Assembly (NCBI GenBank): GCA_903927955.1
Contig: CAIYOW010000148.1
Span: forward strand, 1 to 37,991
Direction: 5' to 3'
Length of the DNA stretch: 37,991 nt
Source: an uncultured Methylococcaceae bacterium
GTDB lineage: Bacteria; Pseudomonadota; Gammaproteobacteria; Methylococcales; Methylomonadaceae
The notes under the pieces are model-generated. The model was not told the DNA's origin. It made no database searches and saw only the letters and a program-made list of their open reading frames with translations. How positions within the stretch are numbered: position 1 is the first letter of the stretch; each line of letters starts with the position of its first letter. The position numbers were made by a program, and so were the translations under genes. Shown in pieces: positions 19,198-28,835 of this stretch.

Positions 19198-21473
19198 AAT
19201 GAGCTATATCTTTCTCTTAGGCGCTGACGGATAACTTCTGCCAAGGTATTAAAAATAAAGGTGAACATGAATAAAACCAAAGCGGTGAGGAACAAAATCC
19301 GATAATGGCTACTGCCCACTTCCGATTCTGGCATTTCAACGGCAATATTGGCGGCTAACGTCCTTAGCCCCTGAAAAATACTGACATCCATGACTGGGGT
19401 GTTGCCTGTTGCCATTAGCACAATCATGGTTTCACCCACGGCACGGCCCAAACCAATCATAACCGCCGAAAATATGCCTGGGCTGGCGGTCAACAACACG
19501 ACCTTGCTCATGGTTTGCCAAGGTGTCGCCCCTAAGGCCAATGAACCCACTGTCAAACTTTTTGGCACACTGAAAATGGCATCTTCGGCAATCGAAAATA
19601 TCGAGGGGATAACGGCAAATCCCATGGCAAAACCGACCACCAAGGCATTGCGCTGATCGTAACCAATGCCCCATTCATTTTTGAACCAATCACGTAATGT
19701 GCCATTGAACAACCAAGCTTCCATAGGTACGCTGATGGAAAAAGCCAACCAGGCAGACACGAGAATGACAGGAATCAGCAACATTGCCTCACAGCCTTCA
19801 GGCATTTTTTGTTGCAGGGCTTTGGGCAAATATTGCCAGGCAAAAGCGAAGCCCATCACGCCTAATGGCACTATAACCAACATAGCGAACAGACCTGAGA
19901 GATGCTCCTCAATAAAGGGTGCCAACCATAACCCTGCCAAAAAGCCCAAAATCACGGTCGGCAATGCCCCCATCAGCTCAATGGCTGGCTTCACATACTG
20001 GCGCATGGGTGGGGCCATAAAATAGGCGGTGTACATAGCCCCCAACAATGCTAACGGGGTGGCTATCAGCATGGCGTAAAAGGCTGCTTTTAAAGTGCCG
20101 AACACTAACGGTATGAGGCTGTATTTTGGCTCAAAATCATTGTTTGATGCCGATGATTGCCAGATATAATCTGGCTTAGGATAGCTTTCATACCATACCT
20201 GTTGCCACAATGACCTGAAAGACACTTCGGGATGTTCGTTTTGCAATTGCCAATATTGCAAAGCACCGTCATTGAACTGTAGCAAAAAGGCATTCGCCCT
20301 AGGTGACAAGGCGATACCTTCCAAAGGGGTGATGCCGATAGGTTGTTTTATCAACTCGCGTTCTGCTGTTGAGTTGTAAACGCCCAGATCGCCTGCCCCA
20401 TCCACCGTGATAAAACCTTTACGCCGTTGTTCGGCGACAATCTGCACAATTGCCTTATCAGAAACCTTAAAATCCCTTATTTTTTGTATTGATTGCTTGT
20501 TGTTGGCTGCCCGGACTTTAGTCCATTGGGAAATACGACCGCTGCTATCGCCTATCATCAGGGACAAATCGCCGTTCAAAAAACTGGCAGCGGTTATTTT
20601 TTGCCCCTGCCCGACCACATCCAAGGTTTGCACTAATACAGGGCTGGCTTTATCGCTCAGGTCAAAAATACTGAGCTGCCTGTCATCCGATAACACATAA
20701 AGGGTATCGCCTTCCTTTTCTATTAAGATTTGTGTGATATTGGCTATTGACGGTGTCAAAACCGACTCGGTACGCGCCAAGGCAGATTCATCGGCAAATA
20801 ACGATTCTTCTTTGGCAAGACTGACAACCCGCAATTTATCAGCCGATTGGGCCGCAATCACCGTACCCTCACTACTGGATTTGACGGCAATTTTATTAAT
20901 CGCCGCTCCGCTATCGTCCAACACCACGGCTTGCTCCCCTAAGGGGTAGCTGATGACAGGGGTGATGACACGGACATTATCAGGGTAGGTGGTTTTATAT
21001 TGGTTTCTTAGCACAATAGCTGTGCCATTAGACAAGCCATAGGCGACAATCCCTTCATTCAATGGGCTGCCTTGGGCAAAACTGGTGATTTGCACACCGT
21101 CAGGAATAGCAACTTCTAGGGTTTTGACAATGTCACCCGTTGCCAACTGAAAAAATATAATTTGCCCGCTTTGGGTGAACCTGGCCGCCACTTCGTTTTG
21201 CTCTTCCGTTGCCAACAACAAGGTTTTGCCAGCCTGAGGTTGTGGCACAAGATAGCGTTTAAGCTCCTGCGTGGTTGCCGGAACAAACAATGGATAAACC
21301 ACATAGAGCAAATAAAAGAAAATCATCACCACGGCCACTATGACCGCCATGCCGCCGGCGACAACGCCATAACCCGCCAACGCGTCTTTCAGCAAACGCC
21401 ATTTCTGATACGTTGCTGATGCCGCTGTGGCATTTGCTTGGGTGTCACTGGTATCCGCTATTTTTTCAGTCAT
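19194..21473 (-). CDS. pstC: Phosphate ABC transporter permease PstC with large beta-propeller-like periplasmic insertion
   Basis: 759 residues, more than twice E. coli PstC. One membrane segment lies at about residues 37–62, then some 370 residues of beta-rich repeats (for example DRQLSIFDLSDKASPVLVQ and DSSGRISQW) that resemble WD40/propeller blades and should face the periplasm. The permease core begins near residue 440, with the coupling loop [19 protein letters not shown]. The insertion might sense or bind a ligand near PstS, but nothing in the sequence proves that. The gene is 140 bp downstream of pstS, with a hairpin between. Confidence 0.93.
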   Translation of the reverse strand: MTEKIADTSDTQANATAASATYQKWRLLKDALAGYGVVAGGMAVIVAVVMIFFYLLYVVYPLFVPATTQELKRYLVPQPQAGKTLLLATEEQNEVAARFTQSGQIIFFQLATGDIVKTLEVAIPDGVQITSFAQGSPLNEGIVAYGLSNGTAIVLRNQYKTTYPDNVRVITPVISYPLGEQAVVLDDSGAAINKIAVKSSSEGTVIAAQSADKLRVVSLAKEESLFADESALARTESVLTPSIANITQILIEKEGDTLYVLSDDRQLSIFDLSDKASPVLVQTLDVVGQGQKITAASFLNGDLSLMIGDSSGRISQWTKVRAANNKQSIQKIRDFKVSDKAIVQIVAEQRRKGFITVDGAGDLGVYNSTAERELIKQPIGITPLEGIALSPRANAFLLQFNDGALQYWQLQNEHPEVSFRSLWQQVWYESYPKPDYIWQSSASNNDFEPKYSLIPLVFGTLKAAFYAMLIATPLALLGAMYTAYFMAPPMRQYVKPAIELMGALPTVILGFLAGLWLAPFIEEHLSGLFAMLVIVPLGVMGFAFAWQYLPKALQQKMPEGCEAMLLIPVILVSAWLAFSISVPMEAWLFNGTLRDWFKNEWGIGYDQRNALVVGFAMGFAVIPSIFSIAEDAIFSVPKSLTVGSLALGATPWQTMSKVVLLTASPGIFSAVMIGLGRAVGETMIVLMATGNTPVMDVSIFQGLRTLAANIAVEMPESEVGSSHYRILFLTALVLFMFTFIFNTLAEVIRQRLRERYSSL

Positions 21474-21563
21474 GCAAATTGTTTGGTTTGAATTGCAATG
21501 TTAGCAAAAACTGACGGGTATCTGGACAGACCCACCCATCAGTTTTTAGTTGGATAAATAGCC

Positions 21564-21591
21564 GTTAAGCTGCCTTGTTGGGCAGCTTAAC
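21564..21591 (-). terminator. Intra-operon hairpin between pstS and pstC
   Basis: GTTAAGCTGCC at 21564–21574 pairs with GGCAGCTTAAC at 21581–21591 around TTGTTG, and GCCG just outside can extend it with a bulge. No T run follows in the transcribed direction. It probably protects the pstS mRNA 3' end or partly stops transcription, giving more binding protein than permease. Confidence 0.6.
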
Positions 21592-21613
21592 TAACGGCTT
21601 GAAATAGCCAAAA

Positions 21614-22597
21614 CTACTTAATTTTACCGAGCACTTTTTCGACAATTTTTGCAGGCAATGGGATATAGCCATCTTTAATGACCACTTGCTGGCCTTTTTT
21701 GGACAAGACCATTTTTATAAATTCATATTCCAGTGGCGGCAAGGCTTGGTTGGGTTTTTTGTTGACATAAACATAAAGGTAACGCGTTAAAGGATAACTG
21801 CCTTTAATGGCGTTCTCTGGTGTCGCCTCAACAAAATCTTGACCTTCTTTCTTTGCCAACGGCACCATTTTGACACCGGAAGTGCTATAGCCCATGCCGG
21901 AATAGCCGATACCGTTCAATGATGAAGTGACCGATTGCACCACTGAAGCAGAACCGGGTTGCTCGTTGACGTTATTTTTAAAATCACCTTTGCATAGGGC
22001 GTGTTCTTTAAAATAGCCATAAGTGCCAGATACTGAGTTGCGGCCATAAAGCTGGATGGTTTTTGCCGCCCAACCAGATACTCCGGCATCAGCCCAGTTG
22101 ACAATATCTGCTTCTGCACCGCATTTGCGGGTGGAAGAAAAAATGGCATCAACTTGGGGAACAGTCAAGCCTTTAATGGGGTTGTCTTTATTGACCATAA
22201 CTGCCAAGGCATCGATTGCAACGGGTATGCCTGTGGGTTTATAGCCGTATTTTGCTTCGAAAGCTTCAATTTCATCATCTTTCATTTCCCTGCTCATCGG
22301 GCCAAAGTTGGAGGTGCCTTCGGTCAAAGCAGGTGGTGCAGTGGATGAACCGGCTGCTTGGATTTGAATGTTGATGTTAGGGTAAAAACGGTTGAACTCT
22401 TCTGCCCACAAAGTCATCAGGTTATTGAGGGTATCGGAACCCACGCTGGAGAGATTGCCGGAAATGCCGCTGGTTTTTTGGTATTCAGGTACGCCCGGAT
22501 CAACCGTCATGACGGCCAAAGTATTGGTGCTGAACACTGCGCTGGATAGCAATCCAATTGCAAGCGCGAGGGACTTAACGGTTAAAGATGATTTCAT
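21614..22597 (-). CDS. pstS: Periplasmic phosphate-binding protein PstS
   Basis: 327 residues. This is the high-affinity periplasmic phosphate receptor of the Pst system. The signal peptide runs to about residue 28 ([17 protein letters not shown]). Phosphate-contacting stretches are visible: [31 protein letters not shown] and [15 protein letters not shown] chose ATG 22597, with AGGGAA 8 bp before it; the frame extends two codons to a TTG. It is the first gene of the operon and lies below a Pho box. Confidence 0.95.
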   Translation of the reverse strand: MKSSLTVKSLALAIGLLSSAVFSTNTLAVMTVDPGVPEYQKTSGISGNLSSVGSDTLNNLMTLWAEEFNRFYPNINIQIQAAGSSTAPPALTEGTSNFGPMSREMKDDEIEAFEAKYGYKPTGIPVAIDALAVMVNKDNPIKGLTVPQVDAIFSSTRKCGAEADIVNWADAGVSGWAAKTIQLYGRNSVSGTYGYFKEHALCKGDFKNNVNEQPGSASVVQSVTSSLNGIGYSGMGYSTSGVKMVPLAKKEGQDFVEATPENAIKGSYPLTRYLYVYVNKKPNQALPPLEYEFIKMVLSKKGQQVVIKDGYIPLPAKIVEKVLGKIK

Positions 22598-22665
22598 GGG
22601 CAATTCCCTAAAATTTTAATTAGACAAACTGTATATAATAAAGATAACAAGCTTATTAATTTTAC

Positions 22666-22683
22666 ATGACATCATTATTACAT
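22666..22683 (-). promoter_or_regulatory. Pho box (PhoB site) upstream of pstS
   Basis: Read on the minus strand this is ATGTAAT-AATG-ATGTCAT: two 7-bp units with a 4-bp spacer, matching 11 of 14 positions of the CTGTCAT consensus. AT-rich DNA with TATTAT-like sequences lies about 25 bp downstream, and a weaker second pair (TTGTTAT) may precede it. PhoB would activate pstSCAB–phoU here in low phosphate. Confidence 0.75.
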
Positions 22684-22702
22684 CCAAAGATTGCGCCAAC
22701 AC

Positions 22703-23224
22703 TCAGAGGTTGGCGGGGCTGGTTATCGCCAACAGCTCGGCACATCCCCGTGTCAATCCATGCCATTCTTCCGGCATAGCAAACCGCGCCAAGGTGGCGG
22801 TTGGGAAGGCAACCCCTACCCTTTCGGCTAACTGCCCGCTTGCATGCAATCCTGCCAACAACAGCTCAAAGTCAGGGTTATGCCCCACCAGAAGTACGCA
22901 ACGGTTGGTTTTTGGCAGTTCCGCCAGCATGGCTTTTATTGCCCCAATGCCCTTAAAATACAGCCGCTGGTCTATCTGGATGGCTTGCTCGTCAGCAGCC
23001 AGTTGTCCACAAACAAGCCCGGCTGTTGACATTGCCCGCCGTGCCGGTGAACTCAGCCAAAGATCAGGCAGCAAGTGTTGCTGGCGCATCCATGCGCCCA
23101 TTTTTTCAGCCTCTTCGACGCCCCGTTGGTGCAATGGACGGTCAAAATCTTGCAGTGTGCTATCTTGCTTGGCTTCTGCATGTCTAAGTAGCCATAGCTG
23201 TCTTGTCAATTCGGTTGGGGGCAT
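22703..23224 (-). CDS. sixA: SixA-type phosphohistidine phosphatase
   Basis: 173 residues of the histidine phosphatase superfamily. The catalytic RHG-like motif is LRHAEAK, with nucleophile H15, and the second histidine is H115 in LVGHNPD. DFDRPLHQRGVEEAEKMG near residues 26–42 is typical of SixA, which removes phosphate from histidines of phosphotransfer proteins such as ArcB or the nitrogen-related PTS. The target here is unknown. It lies directly upstream of pstS on the same strand, with the Pho box in the gap, so some read-through into pstS is possible. Confidence 0.87.
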   Translation of the reverse strand: MPPTELTRQLWLLRHAEAKQDSTLQDFDRPLHQRGVEEAEKMGAWMRQQHLLPDLWLSSPARRAMSTAGLVCGQLAADEQAIQIDQRLYFKGIGAIKAMLAELPKTNRCVLLVGHNPDFELLLAGLHASGQLAERVGVAFPTATLARFAMPEEWHGLTRGCAELLAITSPANL

Positions 23225-23717
23225 AAGTATCTACGCAGGGCAATTATAAACGGTCATGATACGCTATAAATCCTGATGGCGATAAAGGCTTATGCAGCTA
23301 ATGGCGACATGCCCATTGGGTTGTGAAACTGCCAGAATGTATCGGTAAAGTCCGCCAGCTTGCCGTTGCAATCTGCCGATATTTCAACTTCCACATTGCC
23401 AGTGCCTACAAGTGGTTTTAATTGGGCAGATTCTAAGCAGCGGCTGAACGGAAGAATAAGCTCGCCATTCATCTATGCCTGCCAACCCCGCCATTTGCGT
23501 ACTAAATGGCAGCCACCGCATCATTCCGCTGTATCCAAGCAAGCAAAAGCACGGCATTAGTCAAAACAACTCTCCGTTACCGCACTAAGCCTCTCGACAC
23601 TGATGGCGCGGACAGACAACTTTCCACTCACCCCAAACATGCCATAATAGGCTTTAGCGGGTTATAATCATTTGTAATTATTCTCCAAAAGCCAACACGA
23701 GGGGCGGCAAAAACACT
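23225..23717. other. 493-bp intergenic region between sixA and ettA
   Basis: The region lies between divergent sixA and ettA. It contains a 60-codon minus-strand frame at 23290–23472 (MNGELILPFSRCLESAQLKP to the stop) preceded by an AGGCAT-like site. I recognise no family in it; it could be a small gene or a remnant. The ettA promoter lies at its right end. I see nothing else. Confidence 0.4.
23639..23668 (+). promoter_or_regulatory. Probable sigma-70 promoter of ettA
   Basis: A perfect TATAAT at 23663–23668 is preceded by ATGCCA at 23639–23644 (four of six matches to TTGACA) with an 18-bp spacer. It lies about 50 bp before the ettA start. Confidence 0.55.
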
Positions 23718-25385
23718 ATGGCGCAATACATCTATTCCATGAACCGGGTCGGAAAAATCATCCCGCCCAAAAAATACATCCTTAAAGACATCTCCCTGTC
23801 GTTTTTCCCGGGCGCGAAAATTGGCGTACTGGGCTTGAACGGCTCCGGTAAATCCACCCTGTTAAAAATTATGGCAGGTTTGGATAAAGAGATAGAAGGC
23901 GAGGCCATTCCGCTAAAAGGCATTAATATAGGCTACTTGGCGCAAGAGCCGCAACTGGACCCGAACAAAACCGTGCGCGGCAATGTGGAAGAGGCCGTTG
24001 CTGAGGTCAAACTGGCGTTGCAACAACTGGATGAAGTCTATGCCGCTTATGCCGCTGAAGATGCCGATTTTGACAAACTGGCGGCAGACCAAGCGCGTCT
24101 GGAAGACATTATCAGTGCCTGTGATGGCCATAACTTAGACCGCAAACTGGAAGTGGCAGCGGATGCCTTGCGCTTACCCGATTGGGATGCCGATGTCACT
24201 AAACTGTCAGGCGGCGAAAAACGCCGGGTTGCCTTGTGCCGCCTATTGCTGTCCAACCCCGATATGCTGTTGTTGGACGAACCCACCAACCACTTGGATG
24301 CCGAATCCGTCGCTTGGCTGGAACGCTTTCTGCACGACTACGCAGGCACTGTGGTGGCGGTCACTCATGATAGATATTTCCTGGATAACGTGGCGGGTTG
24401 GATTTTAGAACTAGACCGCGGTTCCGGCATTCCGTGGGAAGGCAATTACTCCAGCTGGCTAGAGCAAAAAAGCAACCGCCTGTTAATTGAAGAAAAACAG
24501 GAAAGCAACCGCCAAAAAGCCATGAAACAAGAGCTGGAATGGGTGCGCTCCAACCCTAAAGGCCGCCACGCCAAAAGCAAGGCGCGTTTGGCCAAGTTTG
24601 AAGAACTGGCCTCGGTGGAAGTGCAACAACGCAACGAAACCCAAGAAATTTACATCCCGCCTGGGCCACGCTTGGGCGATGTGGTGATCGAAGCCGACAA
24701 CATCAGCAAAGGCTTTGGTGACCGCCTGTTGATCAATAACCTAAGCTTTAAACTGCCCCCCGGCGGCATTGTCGGCATTATCGGCCCGAACGGCGCAGGT
24801 AAAACCACCCTGTTCCGCATGATGGCAGGGTTAGAACAACCCGATTCCGGCACCATGGCACTGGGCCAAACGGTACAAATCGCCTACGTTGACCAGTTGC
24901 GTGATGACATGGATGCCCGCAAAACCGTGTGGGAAGAAGTGTCCGATGGTTTGGATGTGATTACCGTTGGCAAATACGAAACCCCATCAAGAGCTTACCT
25001 AGGGCGTTTTAACTTTAAAGGCGGCGATCAGCAAAAAATCATCGGCAACTTGTCCGGTGGCGAGCGCAACCGTGTGCATTTGGCAAAGCTGCTGAAAAGT
25101 GGCGGCAACGTACTGTTGCTTGACGAACCCACCAACGATTTGGACGTGGAAACTTTACGCGCCTTGGAAGATGCCTTATTAGCCTTCCCTGGCTGTGCAG
25201 TAGTCATTTCGCATGACCGCTGGTTTTTGGACCGTATCGCCACCCATATCTTAGCTTTTGAAGGTGATAGCCAAGTGGTTTGGTTTGAAGGCAATTATGA
25301 AGACTATGAAGCCGACCGCCACCGCCGCCTAGGCAGCGATGCGGACAACCCTAAGCGACTGAAATATAAAAAATTGACCGCTTAG
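23718..25385 (+). CDS. ettA: Energy-dependent translational throttle protein EttA (ABC-F)
   Basis: 555 residues, the EttA length. This ABC-F ATPase binds the ribosomal E site and regulates entry into elongation according to ATP/ADP level. It has two ATPase domains. The first has GLNGSGKST near residue 40 and LSGGEKRR near 160; the second has GPNGAGKTT near 358 and LSGGERNR near 445. Between them is the tRNA-interaction linker ([20 protein letters not shown] region). The N-terminus [21 protein letters not shown] distinguishes EttA from other ABC-F proteins. It has no membrane segments and is not a transporter. Confidence 0.95.
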   Translation: MAQYIYSMNRVGKIIPPKKYILKDISLSFFPGAKIGVLGLNGSGKSTLLKIMAGLDKEIEGEAIPLKGINIGYLAQEPQLDPNKTVRGNVEEAVAEVKLALQQLDEVYAAYAAEDADFDKLAADQARLEDIISACDGHNLDRKLEVAADALRLPDWDADVTKLSGGEKRRVALCRLLLSNPDMLLLDEPTNHLDAESVAWLERFLHDYAGTVVAVTHDRYFLDNVAGWILELDRGSGIPWEGNYSSWLEQKSNRLLIEEKQESNRQKAMKQELEWVRSNPKGRHAKSKARLAKFEELASVEVQQRNETQEIYIPPGPRLGDVVIEADNISKGFGDRLLINNLSFKLPPGGIVGIIGPNGAGKTTLFRMMAGLEQPDSGTMALGQTVQIAYVDQLRDDMDARKTVWEEVSDGLDVITVGKYETPSRAYLGRFNFKGGDQQKIIGNLSGGERNRVHLAKLLKSGGNVLLLDEPTNDLDVETLRALEDALLAFPGCAVVISHDRWFLDRIATHILAFEGDSQVVWFEGNYEDYEADRHRRLGSDADNPKRLKYKKLTA

Positions 25386-25577
25386 TTTTACTTGGGGGCA
25401 GCGGTTAAATTGTAACTGTTTATAGGTGGCTAGCGGAGGACACTGAAGCCAACTAATGCGCATCATTGAAGGACTTGCAGTCGTAATGAGCAGTTACGGT
25501 TTAGCCACTACCCCATTAATGGCAAATAATGAAAAAAGCTGGCTAATTTTTAATATCCCATTTTGTTAGCAGCGGCT

Positions 25578-26114
25578 TCAAAGGTCAGGCTGCCCGCGCT
25601 GCAACAACTGGAATATATCCATATCAATCAGGCCAAAGGCGATAATCCACAAACTGGCATCATAGACATCCAACCAAGCCGATTGCCATGCCCACGCCAC
25701 CACCACGCCGATCAGGCCGAAAAAGACCAGTACACTTGCCAGCCAATAGCTACGCCTAAATTGCTGCACCTTATCGGGCCAACGCGCCTCTGTTTCCAGC
25801 AAGGCAATCAGTGCGAACCACAGCAAATCGTTGGTCACTTCTAGCCATTCGCTGACTTGCAGATAGCGCAAAAATACGCCTATTATGATGACAATCAGCA
25901 CATTTCTGATATGTTGCTGGTGCTGTGCTGATAATATTATTGGCGAGGTGATAGCGTTTTGTAGCTCATAAAACACCAGCAGCAAAAGCCAAGCCAATGT
26001 GTCTAGGCTGTTAGCCAATGAGCCATAGTAACCATAGGCGATTACATTAACCGCCAGTAATGCAACGATCAGTAGCTTGTGACAGGGATAGGGCAATACA
26101 GGAAACAAAGACAT
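25578..26114 (-). CDS. Integral membrane protein of unknown function
   Basis: 178 residues with about six hydrophobic segments: near 14–30, 36–51, 68–86, 91–107, 121–143 and 148–168. I recognise no family motif. GGGG lies 7 bp before ATG 26114. It is 82 bp downstream of the RNase AM-like gene on the same strand and may end that transcript. It contains many tryptophans and leucines and few charged residues apart from short loops. Confidence 0.6.
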   Translation of the reverse strand: MSLFPVLPYPCHKLLIVALLAVNVIAYGYYGSLANSLDTLAWLLLLVFYELQNAITSPIILSAQHQQHIRNVLIVIIIGVFLRYLQVSEWLEVTNDLLWFALIALLETEARWPDKVQQFRRSYWLASVLVFFGLIGVVVAWAWQSAWLDVYDASLWIIAFGLIDMDIFQLLQRGQPDL

Positions 26115-26196
26115 GCTTGAACCCCACTAGGTTGCGGATAGTTTTTTAACAATCAGCGGCTTGTATTGGCGGGCTATGACAATAATGCCGCCACAG

Positions 26197-27036
26197 CTAG
26201 CCGCCCAACAAGCCCCAAACTGGCAACACCCCCGGCGGCAAAGGGGCCAGTTTGCCCAGCTCCACCCACTGGTTGTCCGGGCTGTGGAAGTCCGAACCGA
26301 CCGAACCCGCCAAGCCAAAGCGTTTGGCATAGCTGGACAAGGTATAAATTTCGTCGGGGTTGTAATGCCCTGTGACAACCTCCATGCCTTGCCCACCCAT
26401 CTGCTTGAAAGCATCCAGCAAGCGGCGCATCCAGCTGGCGGTCAGGCTGTAGCGCAATGGGTGCGCCAATACCGCAACGCCACCTGCACCGGTTATCCAG
26501 CCCAGCACTTGTTCCAGTTCCGCCCACGGGGTCGGCACATAAGCCGATTTGCCTTTCGCCAAATAGCGGTCAAAAGCATCTTGCTGGCTGTTGACGTGGT
26601 GTTGCGACAGCAAAAATTCGGCAAAATGGGAACGTGTGATCATGCCCTCTCCGGCGGCTTTTTTGACCGCATCCAACGCCCCGACAATGCCCTTTTTTTC
26701 CAGTTTTTCGGCCATTTTCTCAGCCCTGAGCAGACGGATGTTTTGCAGGTTGTGGGTGGCCTCTGCCAGTGGCGGATAGGCGGGGTTTATACCCAAGCCA
26801 ACCACATGCAGGCATTTGTTTTGCCACTGGCAAGACAGCTCTATGCCGGGTATTAGCCGCACCCCCTTGTCATTGGCGGTCTGTTGGGCTTCGACCAGCC
26901 CGCCGGTGGTGTCGTGGTCGGTCAGTGCCAAATCGGTCACGCCGTGGCTGTGCGCCCTTAACACCAGTGCGCTAGGCGACAATGCGCCATCTGAAGCGGT
27001 CGAGTGGCAATGCAAATCATAAACCTTGGCATCCAT
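26197..27036 (-). CDS. RNase AM-like PHP-domain phosphoesterase (YciV/TrpH family)
   Basis: 279 residues from ATG 27036. PHP metal motifs are visible: DLHCHSTASDG at residues 7–17, LTDHDTTGG near 40, PGIELSC near 66, HPLRY near 190 and SDFHSPDN near 250. E. coli RNase AM (YciV) is a 5'-3' exonuclease that trims the 5' ends of rRNA, and the length agrees. The ATG shares its first base with the last base of the upstream ABC exporter's TAA stop (TAATG), so translation is coupled. The open frame runs a further 25 codons into the exporter gene, but the MDAKVYDLHCHS start is clearly the family start. Confidence 0.85.
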   Translation of the reverse strand: MDAKVYDLHCHSTASDGALSPSALVLRAHSHGVTDLALTDHDTTGGLVEAQQTANDKGVRLIPGIELSCQWQNKCLHVVGLGINPAYPPLAEATHNLQNIRLLRAEKMAEKLEKKGIVGALDAVKKAAGEGMITRSHFAEFLLSQHHVNSQQDAFDRYLAKGKSAYVPTPWAELEQVLGWITGAGGVAVLAHPLRYSLTASWMRRLLDAFKQMGGQGMEVVTGHYNPDEIYTLSSYAKRFGLAGSVGSDFHSPDNQWVELGKLAPLPPGVLPVWGLLGG

Positions 27037-28835
27037 TATTGATATTCCCCATAGAGTTTGGCATATAAGCCATTTTGGTTGATCAGTGTCGCGTGCGGGC
27101 CTTGTTCGCAAATTTTGCCTTGTTCAAACACATACACATGATCGGCTTGCCGCACCGCGCTAAGCCGATGGGCAATAATAATAGTGGTGCGCCCCTGCAG
27201 GAATTCCGCCAAGGCCAAATGCAACTTGTATTCTGTCTCGCTATCCAAGGCCGATGTGGCTTCATCCAAAATCACCACTTTAGGGTTAGCGACAATCATA
27301 CGCGCCAATGCCATACGTTGGCGCTGCCCGCCTGACAAGCGCATCCCATGCCGACCGATGACCGTATCCAAGCCCTCTGACAGGTCTTGTACGGCATCCG
27401 CCAGCTGGGCAATCGCCAGCGCCTCCCACATGATCGTGTCGCTGGCGACACGACCTAGTGTCAGATTGGCGCGGATAGTGTCGTTAAACAAAATGGGGTG
27501 TTGCAAAACTGTGACGACATTTTCCCTGACCACATCCAAGCCAATCTGGTCTATCGGCACATCATCAAAATAAATTTGTCCCGCGTTGATCGGGTACAAG
27601 CCAATCAAGGTTTGCACTAAGGTTGATTTGCCGCCGCCACTCGCGCCTACCAAAGCCACCTTATCGCCCGCTTGGATATGCAGGTTAATGCCATTAAGGA
27701 CAGTGTCTTCGCCGTAGCTAAAATGCAGGTTTTCCACTCGCACTGAAACGGTTTTTTGGTTCAGGAAGGGGTTGGCGACATGCGGATAATTAGGCTCTTG
27801 CCGCAAGGCTTGCAGACGGTTAATGCGCACTAACGCCGCTTTGGCAGCATAAAAGGCATATTGGATGCCCAATACCTCCTGCACGGGTGCCATCATAAAC
27901 CACAAATAGCCAAACACCGCCAGCATTTGCCCGATGCTCAGACCCGAGTAAATCACCATCAGCATAGCGCAAGCGCGGAACACATCAAAACCGAACAAGA
28001 ACACTAAAAAGCTTAACCGCCCGGCGGCATCACTTTGCCAAGCATAAGCGACTGATGAATCTTTAACCCTCTCGGCTGAAGCGATTAATTGCTTGCAATA
28101 ATAGTGTTCGCGGTTGCTGGCGCGGATTTGATGGATAGCTTCCAAGGTTTCGGTCAACGCTTGCTGGAACAACTCATAAGCACTATTTTCTTTAGCTTTT
28201 AAATCTTTTACCCGACTGCCAACAATACGCGTGAAATAAATCACCAGTGGGTTCAACAGCAGAATAAACAGCCCCAATTGCCAATGCATCCACAATAAAA
28301 TGACCGCCGTGCCGATAATCGTCAGCAAGGCGATCAACAGCTTACTGAGTGTGCTACCAATAAAGTTATCCAGCGCGTCCAAATCCGTCACCAAATGGGT
28401 GACCACCGTGCCTGTGCCCAAGCTTTCATATTCGGACATGGAAATAGTCTGCAAATGGCCGATCAGGTTTTTGCGGATCATGAACACCACCTCTTTGGAC
28501 AGCACCGAAAATTGCCGCAATTGGAGGGTGTTAAAAACGATTGAAACAATGCGCAACAATAAGCTTGCCAACAACACTGCAGCAATATAAACAATCGGTG
28601 TATGCCAGTCGGGCGGGCTAAATTGGTTGATAAAGCCAAGCACGGGGCCCGGCTTGTTGAGCAATACCTCGTCAACCAGCAGTGGCATCAGCAGCGGCAC
28701 CGGCACACTGGCAACGGTGGCAAACAAGGCGACCAAATGGGCGTAAAACAGCCGTTTCTTATGCCGTAAGGCAAGCTTTCTGATGGATTTCCATGAATAG
28801 GGGGCGGCTGGAGCAGAGGACACTTTAGCGGGCAA
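27036..28835 (-). CDS. ABC exporter, fused membrane and ATPase domains (MsbA-like)
   Basis: About 599 residues. Six membrane segments span residues ~30–320, and the nucleotide-binding domain follows from ~355. The latter has Walker A GASGGGKST, signature LSGGQRQR, Walker B VVILDEATSALD and switch histidine IIAHRLS. This is the half-transporter architecture of lipid, peptide or drug exporters; the substrate cannot be told. The start is unclear: TTG 28835 is the first possible codon after an in-frame stop, has no ribosome site, and a GTG lies four codons on. It overlaps the RNase AM-like gene by one base. Confidence 0.86.
   Translation of the reverse strand: MPAKVSSAPAAPYSWKSIRKLALRHKKRLFYAHLVALFATVASVPVPLLMPLLVDEVLLNKPGPVLGFINQFSPPDWHTPIVYIAAVLLASLLLRIVSIVFNTLQLRQFSVLSKEVVFMIRKNLIGHLQTISMSEYESLGTGTVVTHLVTDLDALDNFIGSTLSKLLIALLTIIGTAVILLWMHWQLGLFILLLNPLVIYFTRIVGSRVKDLKAKENSAYELFQQALTETLEAIHQIRASNREHYYCKQLIASAERVKDSSVAYAWQSDAAGRLSFLVFLFGFDVFRACAMLMVIYSGLSIGQMLAVFGYLWFMMAPVQEVLGIQYAFYAAKAALVRINRLQALRQEPNYPHVANPFLNQKTVSVRVENLHFSYGEDTVLNGINLHIQAGDKVALVGASGGGKSTLVQTLIGLYPINAGQIYFDDVPIDQIGLDVVRENVVTVLQHPILFNDTIRANLTLGRVASDTIMWEALAIAQLADAVQDLSEGLDTVIGRHGMRLSGGQRQRMALARMIVANPKVVILDEATSALDSETEYKLHLALAEFLQGRTTIIIAHRLSAVRQADHVYVFEQGKICEQGPHATLINQNGLYAKLYGEYQ

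Noticed and set aside
25412-25508. Two crossed 7-bp complementarities (GTAACTG/CAGTTAC and GTGGCTA/TAGCCAC) after ettA, which could form a pseudoknot RNA.
   Set aside because: Two such short matches in ~100 bp are easily due to chance; no promoter, terminator or conservation is visible to support an RNA gene.
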